From Nelumbo lutea (taxonomy: Eukaryota; Streptophyta; Magnoliopsida; Proteales; Nelumbonaceae), in NCBI GenBank assembly GCA_022828595.1, contig JAKGHH010000008.1, positions 22,932,378 through 22,996,377 of the forward strand: 64,000 nucleotides of DNA, read 5' to 3'. The position numbers were made by a program, and so were the translations under genes. The notes beneath the pieces were generated by a model that worked only from the letters and a program-made list of their open reading frames with translations, was not told the DNA's origin and did not search any database. Of the stretch, positions 45,001 through 57,000 are shown piece by piece (the first letter of the stretch is position 1; each line of letters starts with the position of its first letter).

Positions 45001-48000
45001 TGCCATATACATAGGAGATTAGTAAGTGGAAAATTGTTCCACTGCTTGTCTAATACAAGAAAAACATATGAGGTGATAATACCCACTTCAGCCGCCTTCT
45101 TTGTAGGACTTCCAGTGTAGGGGGATTTGGTAGGGTAAGGCAGTCTGGAATCCCTAAAAGTGGTGGTGAGATGTGCTTGGGTTGGTTTGTCTTGGTTTGA
45201 TGAGCTGGGGGTTGGGTCAACCCTTGTAATGGTGGGCTAGAGGTGGGGCCGAAGGCTACAACTAGTAACCGAAGTTAGGGTTGGTTGAAGACTTTGAAAA
45301 GAGGGGACTGAGACCAAGACTGAGCTAGGTATTCTGTTGCCTAGAAAAACTTGTTTGTCTTGGGGATCTGTTCCCCTTTTTATCGTCCCTCTTGGTCTGT
45401 TGTGCTTGGACCTTTCTAGAATTGCTCTTTTTCTTTATTCTTCTTTGTTTTCTTCTCATAATTGTCTTCAAATATCTCGAAATATCTTTTTTTTATTAAG
45501 GGCACGACATTTACGTTTGTTAGGAGCTGTATCTCTTGTTAGGCGGCATGCTAATCAGTTATGCCATGTCAGCCTGGTTGGTTATGATTTAGTTCCCATG
45601 GGACATGGTAGTACTATGACACATACCTTTCCTAGTCTCATGTGTGCCTCTTTATGCGCTTGGTGTTGAGGGGGTGTGCGGAACTCATTTCACTTTCATA
45701 CTTGAGTTTTGTTCTAGGTTTTGTAAATGGTGTTTCACAAGTCTATCCAGCTTGAACTGTGCGATTCGCATACCTACTGATGTTTGTGGGCGGTGTTGTG
45801 CATGTCTATGCTCTCACACTCAGGTACAGTGATTTAAAAGGTGCATCTCAGATGTGCCTAGGCACTCAGGCGTGGCACCTTTTAATAGGGGTGTACAATT
45901 GGTCGGTTTGGTTAGAACCGAAGACCTAACCGACTATTTGGTTTGACCATCTCACCCAATCGAACTGAACCAGACTATAATTTAGAACCACACCGGCCCT
46001 AACCAAATTCAGTTCGGTTTGTTTTTTTGTTTGGTTTAATAATTAATGAACAATTAGCTATTAATCTTTAGTCTAGGTTTTAATGAACAATTAATACAAC
46101 TACTGTCATTTAATGGGCAATTGAATGACTAATTATTAAAGCAACTCCACTCATTCTTCACAAACAATTAATGAATAATTAATAATTAGTCTAGATTTTA
46201 ATACTCTAGTTGTTTAGAGTCTCTAGGCTATTTAATTAACTATTATATTAATTAAAAGCTATAATAGGCCCAACCACCCAAAGCACAATGGGGAATTGTG
46301 AATTGACCATTGCCCATTGGAAAAGATAATAATTATTAATTAATGAGTATAAAGTATTGAATAGAATATTATATATTTAATATACTTAATTAAATACAGC
46401 CACTAATTCAGTTTTCGGTGTGGTTCGGTTGAAAATCTCAATCAAACCGAACTGAAACTGAAAACCAATTTTTTAGTAAATAAAAACCAAACTGAACTGA
46501 AACTGAAAACCAATTTTTTAGAAAATAAAAACCAAACCGAACCAATACCTGAATTATAACCGAACCAAATTAGCTTAAACACCCCTAAATTTTAAGGTAT
46601 GCGCCTCGCCTAGGCCCTAGGCATGACATTTTCAAAAGTCGTGTGTTGGTGTGCCTTGCTAATGCTGTTCATTCATTTGTCCTAATAAAATATCTTCTTA
46701 AAAGGCAATTAAAATTATAAAATCATTTTTTGTGTGAGAATTAAGAATTTAAGACCCTAACATGGACTTGTTTGGGCTTGCCTCGAGGGGCTTGGTACAA
46801 AGGTGGCTCGTAGAATCAGGAAACAGGAATGCAAAATGTTTTACATCACATTAGCTATTTGTCTCTAGTTTTGTGCCAAATCTGGCTCTTACATGTAGTC
46901 GATCTGGGTTCTCTAATGTTTTTGGGCGTCTTCTTAGCACCTTCGGTTGTATACAGCTTATGCTCTTTTTCTTTTAGTGATACCTTACTCTTTAAAAAAA
47001 ACCATTAGCTATTTGAAGTAATCAAATTGAGGAAAAAAAGAGATTGTGGGTTTTACATGCTTGAAAATGTTTTTTATGTTTGTTTCACCAATTCTCCTTT
47101 AATGACATCTGGAAGAATCAGGCAGCAGTGGCAAGTTGTTCCTCTTCCAAGATTAAAGTGAGAACAAGCTGGTCATTACCTCCTGCAGGCTTCTTGAAGT
47201 TGAATTTTGACAGAAGCAGTATAGGAAACCCAAGTCCTTCTTTTGTAGGTGGGGTGTTGAGGAATGAAGTCGGGAAAGCGATATTTATCTTCTCAGGTCT
47301 GTTAGGAGTGGGAGACTCTACTAGAGTAGAAATATTTGCCACCCTGCAAGGTGTAAAGTTTGCAGCTCAATTAGGGGTGAACCAGCTTATAGTTGAAGGT
47401 GACTCAAAGGTTGTAATAAGCTGGTTGCAAGACCCAGAGACAGTAAGTTGGTGCTTCAGGAATGAAATTAAAAATTTTAAGGTGCTGACAAGAAACATGG
47501 ACCTAAGAATACAATGGGTGGGGAGATCAGCAAATGCTATGGCGGGCTGTCTAGCCAAGCAAGGGGCAGCTAGGGAAGTTTTGTATTGGGCACAACTGTA
47601 ACTTATTACTTTTGTTTTCTTCTTTAGTGGAGAGATTGCAGCTCATGCCTCTCCATGGGCTGCGTTATGTTTATGTATTTTAATTTTAGATAATAGGTTT
47701 TTTAAAACATATATTTTAAAATTTAAGTTTATATTTTTTATTAATTTTATGTTTAATATTTTTAATATTTTGCATTTTTTTTGAAAAATTTTGACATTTT
47801 TTATTTTTTTTCATTCTTTTTGCTAACAAAAGGGTGTGCACCTCAGGCACAAATTTCCCCTTGCGCTTTTAAAACATTGCTTTGATATTGATCTTTTGAT
47901 GATACACTTTTCAAATTCCAACAAAAAACTCTTATTATGAGAGGTGTAGGTCCTATCCAAATTGCTTGTTGGAAAGGATTGGGGGGCTGAGATAGTTCTG

Positions 48001-51000
48001 TTAGCAAGAGGACATGGAATCTTTTTAGTCAGGGTCCAAGCATGTCTCATCTAAGTGCTTGCTAGTATACCATTTGGGTGCTGACCATGAAATACCCTTG
48101 AATCTTAGGGGTGATAATGAATTGAGCTTTTCACGAGCTATTCGAGCTTGACTTGTGAAAAGATCGATTTGGTTCGGTTTAAACTGGGCTCAAACTCAAT
48201 ATATAGGTTTGTTTGCTAATTGAGCCGAGCTCGAGCCCAATGAAGCTCGGCTGATTAGGTTCGCGAGCCTAATCAAGCCTAATACATATATACATATATA
48301 CATATATATATATATATATTATATGTATAATAATAGTTTTGTTTTTTATATATAATAATAAATAAACTTTAATAAAAATAATTTTTATATGTATGATAAT
48401 AAATATTTTTTATTCTTAATTTTTGTATGTAGAATAAAAAATAATTTTTATTTTTTTATAGAGCATCCGAGCTAAGTCGAGCTCGAACATCCGAGCTTTG
48501 AGTCAAGCCAAATTCAAGCTCAAGTCTCTAGCTTGAATCGAGCTCGAGCTCAAGCTTGAACCTAACACTTTTTTGGCGAGCCAAGCCGAAGTCCTTGGAT
48601 CTAGATGGTGTACCTAACTACCTACAGAGTTTTGTAAATTTGTGGGTGCCCTTCAACATAAATGTTTCATCAAAATTGGAAAGACAAAGAAAATGCCAAG
48701 CAAATGGACGAAAAGTACCATGGTGCCTATATACAGTAAAGGAGACAAAAAATTGCAATAAGCGTGAAGGGATTAATCAAAGAGCTGATTATTTAGCTAA
48801 GTCAGGTTCTGAGAGGACGTTCTCGTGTAGTATTGAAAGTTTCCTGATGTTTGAAAGGCTTTTGTTTTCTTTTGTTAAACCCTGTGTTTTTTGTGTGTAC
48901 ATACTTTCATGTACTTTCTCTTTTTGATGAATGAAATTGTTAGCCTTTGTCAAAAAAAAAAAAACAGAAGAAACTATTAAGGGATTAAATTGTTGAGTTA
49001 TACTATAAAACATTTTTGGAGTGAAGGAGCAAAGAGCAAGACAAGAAACCAGGGTTTCAGAGAACCAGTGCAGCTTCATTCCTGGAAGATGAACCATAAC
49101 CATTGAAGCTATCTTCTTACCAAGACAATTGATGGGGAAGCTTAGAGAGAAGAGAAGAAATCTCCACTTGGTCTTTATTAACTTGGAGAAATCATATGGT
49201 GGAGTGCCTATCAAGAGTAGGGTAAATTGGATACCCGGCTTTAATATTTTACACTGCATTGGGCCCGGTTTCTGGGCCGGGCCTATTTAAATTTTGACTA
49301 AACCCCAGCCCAAGCCCTCCCAAGTATTACCCCCTTCCCAATTGAGAAGCTGCAGAGAGGTTTTCTTTGGGAAAATTCAAGCAAAAGGGAACACCTAGTT
49401 AGTTGGAAGGTTGTTTGAAAACCCGAGAAGGAAGGAGGTTTGAGAATTGGGCATATTTTGGACAGAAACCTCGCACTTATCGACGGTTCCCCCTGAACAA
49501 TTAATTAAGCTTTGGACTTCCATCGTTTGAAGCAAATAGGGAATACATCTGAATGGGTGGGACAACAAGCTGAATTTGTACAAAATTTCCTCTGTCTAGC
49601 CTTTGAGATAATACCTTTTTCCTTCTTTTTTGAGATTCAGTGTTGGCATTGGGAATAGAATTATGTTTTGGACAGATTTATGGTGGGGCTCCCAATTATA
49701 ACCCTATCCCAGCCTTTTTAACCACTCATTCAGATGTATTAAATCAGCCTTTGCCAATATTCCCCAAAGATCTATAGATCCATATAAGTCTCACAAGAGA
49801 TAGTATATGGGAATATTGGCAAAGACTGATTTAATTAAAGTGATTCTCCCCCCCAATGAAATGTAGAATGGAAAAACAGTAGATCTGGTGTTATCTCCTA
49901 ATGAGAGTCCTTAATAATGTGATGGCCACTCCACTGCTGATGAGCCAGTAATTAAAATGGTCACTTAGGCATCTCCTCTAATTTGGAGGCATGGGACATA
50001 ACCCACAGAATCACAGGCTCTTCGTGGTTGGCCAGCGGGCCTGCATGCACCCTGCTCTATCGCACCTCCGAGTCCCATGTAATGTGTAGTATGTGAGTGA
50101 TACCCAAATAAAGTTCATTCCAGAAATACAGCTTTGCCAAAATTGACCTTCATGTTTGAGATACACTTGGAGCACTTAATAAGGTGCTCTAAATTCCTGT
50201 TCTTCCTTTCTATCTTCACAGAATGTAATGATATCATTTTGTGAACTGCAAGTGGGCAAACACTATTTGATCTCTCTTAACTTATATTCTTTTTGTGGCA
50301 TAACATTTGTTGAATGATTTGAGAATTGATATATTTTTTCCATTATTAGTTTTGTCATATCTAGCTGTTGTAGTTGGTTCGTCTGACCGATTGCATCATT
50401 AACTTGATTCAGGCAGATGAGAGCAAACTGTCAGAAAGGAATGTTTCAGATGAGCCACAGCAGGCATGCAACTTTATTGGATAATACAAGCATTATTTCC
50501 TTTTTCTTTGCTTTCAATCATATCGTGTTTATTTGGAAAAACCATTTAAAACTCAATTGGTCATTCATCAGGTAGCTAAAGAGGTTTCACAAGAAGTGGC
50601 TTGTCCTGGAACATCTGATTCTGGCATGGAGAAAGCACCAAAATCAGTGATGAGCAATGGAACTGCTCGGGCTGTGACAGATGACTCTACAGCAGAGCCA
50701 CAATCCCCTAAAAAGAAGCTTGATCGTTGTCATCGTGTTAATCAATCTAAAAGTAGTGATGGAGCAACAAAAGCTGAGACTGATGGTTTAGAATCTCAGA
50801 AGGTTGTTAAATCAGAAACAAAATCTGATCAGGCTACTAAGAAAACAAGGGGTCGAAAACCTAATACTTTGATGGCTCCGGCAGAGGCCTCTGATCCTTC
50901 TCGGACTGACAGTGAGAAAGAAGCTGTGCAGATGCTTGATCGTGAAAAGGGTCACAGTAAGGAAACTGACAATGTGCCTTCAGAAGGCCCATCTACTAAG

Positions 51001-54000
51001 GATGAAGCTGTGCCATCTGGACAGGAAAAGGAAACTCAGGTGCAGTTATCCTCTCCGACAGGATCACAGGGTGAGGTTGCAAATGTTGCTTCACCCCCAA
51101 GCCAGAACCTTACTGATGGAAGTCGCTCCAAAAGGAGCCGGCGAGGTCCAAAGAAGAAAGAGAGCACAAGTCAGGAAGCTGACCCAGGATCACCTTCTGT
51201 TCCAAAGGAAGTTTTGCCAAGTGATCATGCTGAGGATGAAGCAAAACCTTCTACTGCTGCAATCTCAAAAAAGGAGTCTGAGGCTACAAGTGATTCTGAA
51301 GCAAAACCACATAGACGCTCAGGTAAAAAAGCATCGTCTGGGAATGCTAGTGATAAAACTCCTGCTCCTGTGGATATTGCCAAGGAGTCTTTGCGTACAA
51401 GTGATTCAGAAGCAAAATCTCAGAGGAAGTCTAATAAAAAAGTAGATGAGAAAAATGCACATGAAGATGAATCATCAGGAAATGAGCAAGAAGGAAAAAA
51501 AAAGCAGGGAAAGGGCAAATCTGTTTCTGAAAAGGATGTGGTTGAAGAAGCCAGTACCAAGGTACTATTTTGAGGGTTTGGTGATTATTGTTTTACAGTT
51601 TTGCTGGTCTTGGTTGTTCTTTTCCAATCATGTGTTTCTTTTGAGAAGTTGTCTCTAAGTGGATAACACATGGTGGTAAAATTATTTTTCCAACCTCTAG
51701 GCTGATAAATTCGTGTTGTTATGAATTGTACAGAAAATAGTTTCTTCACCTAGGGCTGCAGCCAAGACATCAAAAAGAGATCAAGCTCAACCTGAAGAAA
51801 CCTCAGTGACCAAGTCAAAGAGGAAGCGCACTCCAGGGAAGGAGGAGGTATGGGCATCTGATTGTGGTTTTTGGGCCCTTTTAGGCTTTTCTTTCTGCAT
51901 TTGCATAAACTTTAGCTGAAAGTTGTTGGGATTGTTATTTGTACTTCTTAGGACTTACATGTATGATGAATCTAAAATTGATGGAATCTTGTGATGATGT
52001 AAGTCTGCATACCAAATTGGAACTTTTTCCATGTAAAAACATGTAGTTAAATAATGAGGATTGCTTATCTTGGTCAAGCATTTTATTCCATGATAGTACA
52101 TTATGCCTAGTATTGTCAATTTGTTATTAGGGAAATAGAATTTAAATATTAAATTGGAGAAAGACTTGAATTTAGTTTTAAAAGAGTAGATTTCAAATAC
52201 TTGGTTGGTCCCTAAACATGCCTAGGGAGTTGTTTCTATGACATGTGAATGCTGAACCACGCCTTGAATGGTTTAGATGTTCAAGATTGGGACTAGCTTA
52301 CCGTTGCTCCCAATATACTCTAACCTTTTCTTTTCCTTCATTGCCTTAGTTGTGAACGCAATGTCTTCAATGATTTTTCCAGCCAAGGATTATGTTTCTT
52401 TTATGTTTTGGGAATTCCATAGGTAGCTGGGGTGGTATTAATGGCAAATAAAATCTCTAAGTTTTGTTCCAACATGAGGGATAATAAGTATAAGATCAAT
52501 ATTGATAGCAGACACTGGGCATTTAGAAACGATGGGGATATGGTGAAGGAAAAAGTAGTATCTAAGAACCACATTAAACTAGATGGGATGATTAGACCAG
52601 GTGATAATGCCATCCGTCCCCAGAACTTTTTCTTTTAATTTTGAGAAAGGGTAAAGTATTGCATTAATTCATAATCAATATTTTTAAAATGTATGCCTGC
52701 ACAATAAGGCAATGTGCAAGAATGACAATTATTTTGTACAGCATCTACTTTGTTTGATTAGATACAAAAAGTATATTCGAAAAAAGAACTATAGTGGTAT
52801 GTCCTCGAAGCAATTGCCACCTATGAATATATCTTGCTCCATAAAATCTTCACCATTGAATCTTCTATGTTGGCTTTGTTCTCAAAAGGCTTCAAATTTC
52901 TCTTTGCCTATATGGTCCATTCCACTGCCAAAGACATTACCTCCCTTATGATTTTCCCCTTTTGCTTAATCCTTTCAATTACCAGCTCCATAACAATGCT
53001 TCCAAAGTCCTTCGGAAATTGGAACTATAATTGTGCTCCAATAACTCCTAACTTATTGCCACAAACACCTTGGAAACCTGCAGTGAATGAATAAATGATA
53101 CACTTCTTCTATTTCCTCTTCTCCTTGATTCCTCTCCTTGCTAGGTTATCTGCTGTTAAGCATTCAAACAATGTAGCTGTCTATACCATAAAGACTACTT
53201 TTGGGTGAGCTTCTGTTTTCCAAACTCTAGCCTCAAGGAATCTCAGTGTCTCAGCAACAGCTAGATTTTTATAGAAAGACTTCACTGTGAAGTTTCCTGA
53301 TCTGTCCCAATGTCACATTCTTCTCTCTCTCTTCTTGCTCTATTCATCCTTATTGAGTTAATTCTCTGCTTTAGTTCCATCCATGGTCCTACCTCCCAAT
53401 CATTTAAATTCCTTCTAAATATGGGGCATCACTTGGTTCTCTCTCTCAAAAGAAAAAAACATCTGCAAACATGCACTCTTTGTTCTGGCTCTTCTGGGCA
53501 ATCTTATATGTTGGATATGCCTCTTTCAGTGTCTGATCTCCACACCATGTGTCCTGCCAAAACTTTATCCCAGCTCCTTTTCCCACCTCATACTAGATTA
53601 CCTTTTTGAAGCCATTGTGATGCTTCTGTATACCTCTCCATACTGCATACTTGTATGGTGTACTGGTTACTCCTGGGTGTTAATTCATGATACTGGATCG
53701 ATACTTGGCCAAGATTATTATCCAAAGGCTAATTGGATGCTCACTCCATATTCAGTACCACTTGTAAGAGGTATTTCTTTTGCTGGGTTGGGGTTGCCCA
53801 GGGCCGGGCTGTAACCTGTAAGAGGTATTTCTTTTGCTGTTTTTGGTCTTGTTGGTCTCTTTTGGTTTGATTCAAAGGCTGTTTGTATTTTAGGCCACCT
53901 TGCGGTGTGGTTTCTGTTCTTTAATGAATTGTTCATTGATGCTTATCAAAAAATAAAAATGAAAGTGTCTTTAAATCCAAGTTAGTAAGCAATCTTATCT

Positions 54001-57000
54001 AGAGTGCATTGTTTAATATCTAGGCTTAGCTTTGGAGGGAGTATTGAGATGATCTATTATGCATTTAGGGGCTGTTTAGCAATTGCATTTATTTAACATT
54101 AAGGGGAGCCTAACGAAGGGAACTCTTTTCTACAAACTTAACCCTAAAATATCAACAAACATATTTAGAGATTAAGAGATGAAAATGTCAGAATTGTGGC
54201 TATGTTTTCAGGACCAATAGGAGACTCATTGAGAGCAGAGGTGATGTCCTTGCTTCAAGGTGTAAGATATGCCAAACAGTTGGGTTACACCAGATTGAGA
54301 TAGAGGGAGACTCTAAGTCGTTGATTGAGTGGCTGCAATTCGGTAAGTTGGGAGCCAGGATTTATAGACAGCACATAAGGGAAATCCTTAACACAACAGG
54401 GGAGATTGGTGTGTGCTTCAAATGGACAAGGAGATCAACTAATGGTTTAGCTGACACGTTGGCTAAACAAGGGACTGTGGGAGAGAGTGTTCTGGGCAGT
54501 TCTGTAAGAAAGATTACTGGCGGCCCAACACCTGTTTATGGGTTGACAGCTGTACTTATTACCGTTTCCTTCAAAAAAAAAAAAACTTAAGAGATTAAGT
54601 TGAACTTGTAATAGGACTTTGGAATTCTCTGGATGTTTTATTTTTGGCATGTACGGCCATACAAGGATCCTTGCACTAATGCCATTTTGTAGGAGTTAGT
54701 GTTGTAATTTGAAATTTCATCTTCTTGAATTGGATGTATTTAGTGATGGAGCTGATTATGTACTTTGTTCATAGTTGATAGTTTGCTTATTGAATTGTTA
54801 TTCTTGAATCTACAAAGAATGTTTTTAAACATCAAAAGTATTATTATCATTAATATTATTTCTACAAACTTAACCCTAAAATGTCAACAAGCATATTTGG
54901 AGATTCTTAAATCAAACTTGTAATAGGACTTGGGAATTCTCAGTGGAGGGTTTTTTTTTTTATTTTTTTTTGGAGGGGGGGGGCATGTGATAGCCAAACA
55001 GAGATCCTTTCTCTGATGCCATTTTATAGTTGTGTTAGTGTTGTAATGTGTAATTTCATTTTCTTGAATTGGATGTATCTAGTGGTAGAGCTGATTATGT
55101 ACTGAATATAGTTGATAGTTTTCTTATTGAATTGTAATTCTTGACTCTACTAGGAATGTTTTACAATGTCAAAATTATGTGTTAAGGGGGTTGATATTTG
55201 CCAATGTTATCTGTTTCTCTTGCTGTTATTTAGTAGTGACCTGTGGTCAATCTCATACTGTGCCTGCTGATATCTTCATTGATAAATATTTTAAGAGGAA
55301 AAGGGGAAACCTAATTAATACTGCTTAATTTTCAGTTAGAACCTTTGCTTCATCTTTACATAGATGTCAATGTTCTATCCTTTGTAACTGTACATATTAA
55401 CGAGGAATAATAACCATTTTTTTTCAGGCTGCTGAAACACCGCATAGTGTTAAGGATCATGGTGAGAACTTGGTCGGTGCAAAGATCAAGGTTTGGTGGC
55501 CAATAGATCATCAGTAAGTTGTGCTTTTGTCATTCCCATTTTGTAATAAGTGCAGTTATGCATACTTTTTCTTTTGATCTTTATACTTTGTAGGCACATA
55601 GTGAATTGTAATAAGGAATAATTTAAGCACCCATAATTCAATGATGGATATGGCACACAACAGAATGGTGAGACAGGATTCATGTAGCTGACCCCATAGC
55701 TGGGACAAGGCTTAGATGATGATGTAGGCACATAGTGAATTATAAGCTATTTTTCCTTTTCTTTTTTCAACAGCTGTCTTCTCCTCTGACCCTGTTGTAT
55801 TGTTCAATAAGGTATGCCTAAGGTCGATTCATGTTATCATTGTTTTGCAGTTAACCAGCTGATTATCTCTTTTATGAGCAACTATTAGATACCCATCAAC
55901 ACACCTGACAAGAATAAAAGATACAAAGTGTCGAGTGAATTCCTTTTCCCTTGGGAGTATTCAAGTTACAATCTCCTGGCTTGTGGAGAGTACCTTTGTG
56001 ATACCTGTAGCTTGATCATTCTATGCATTGTGGACATACTTTGTAAGGATGGTTCCATTGTTGAGTTTTATGTATGGGATTTGCCTTGACCTAAATCTGC
56101 AATACAGTCATAAAATGAAATGGCTAGATGGGCCAACCAACTTTTTCACTTGAGTTCTAAACCATGTTGTAGTAGGAAGTTCCTTTTGCAGTATCCCTTT
56201 AGTCTAATTACATCAATATAATGTAATGTTCAGTGTCTTGGTCAGCTTTTGCTGAAATAGCAAAAGCTTTTAGACCTTGTTTGGTGTTTTTCATGAGTCT
56301 TATGTGATGGTGTTATTGCTTTTCAGTGAGTTACATATTCCAATATTTCTTGTTTGGGGGTCTTTATTTGGTACATGAATGGTGTCCATTTTATATTCTG
56401 TCTGGCTTGTTTTGCTGGTTACTTAATGAACTACATACATAGGTCTGGTATTGGTCAAAGTTTTGATATAGCAACTCTCATGTATTTTATCCAAATTGTT
56501 ATTTTGCAGGTTTTATAAAGGTGTTATTGATTCTTTCAATCCTGTTAAAAAGAAGCACAAGGTGAACTGGTTCTCATGGTCCACATGTTTATACATATCT
56601 TCTCAACCTTCTGCATTATTTTATGCATTTCTACTTGGTGCAGGTTTTATATGATGATGGTGATGAGGAGATATTGAATCTCCGTAAGGAGCGATGGGAA
56701 TTTATTGGAGATAAAGTGTCAGATGGGGTGGGTGTGATTCCTAATTCTGTATTAGGAATTTATTATATCTGATTTTGGTATGTAGTTGTATATGATATGT
56801 TTTTCTTGACAGGATCAAGAAGCTGACCTTTCAAGTCCTGATGCTTCTGAAATGTAAGTATCTGTTGGCTGATATTGAACTCTGTTTAGAAGCATGCTAA
56901 ATTATGCATGGAATCTCTGCTGGAGTCTGAATTGTGGTATTAATTTCTTTCTTTTTGAAGAATAAAGAGAAATTCATTGAAAGAAAAAGACAATACAAAA

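Larger units (their letters stand above)
45827..47879. mobile_element. hAT-type element of the same family, with three nested insertions
   Basis: Starts CAGTGATTTAAAAGGTG and ends CGCTTTTAAAACATTG. The body follows the 57060-57808 copy ('cctaataaaatat', 'aagaatttaagacc', 'acatggacttgtttgg', 'ttttacatcacattagct'). Within it sit a second hAT MITE (45896-46587), a 141-bp LINE tail (46862-47002) and a LINE RNase H piece (47060-47690). Target duplication is not clear (CTCAGGTA / CTTTGATA). Confidence 0.8.

Noticed and set aside
50912..51445. 177-codon overlapping + frame inside PDS5 exon 7
   Set aside because: Shadow of the Ser/Lys-rich true frame; the alternative frame breaks the exon joins.
52401..53609. 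Minus-strand LINE in PDS5 intron 8
   Set aside because: Only isolated phrases resemble LINE ORF2; no domain could be followed.
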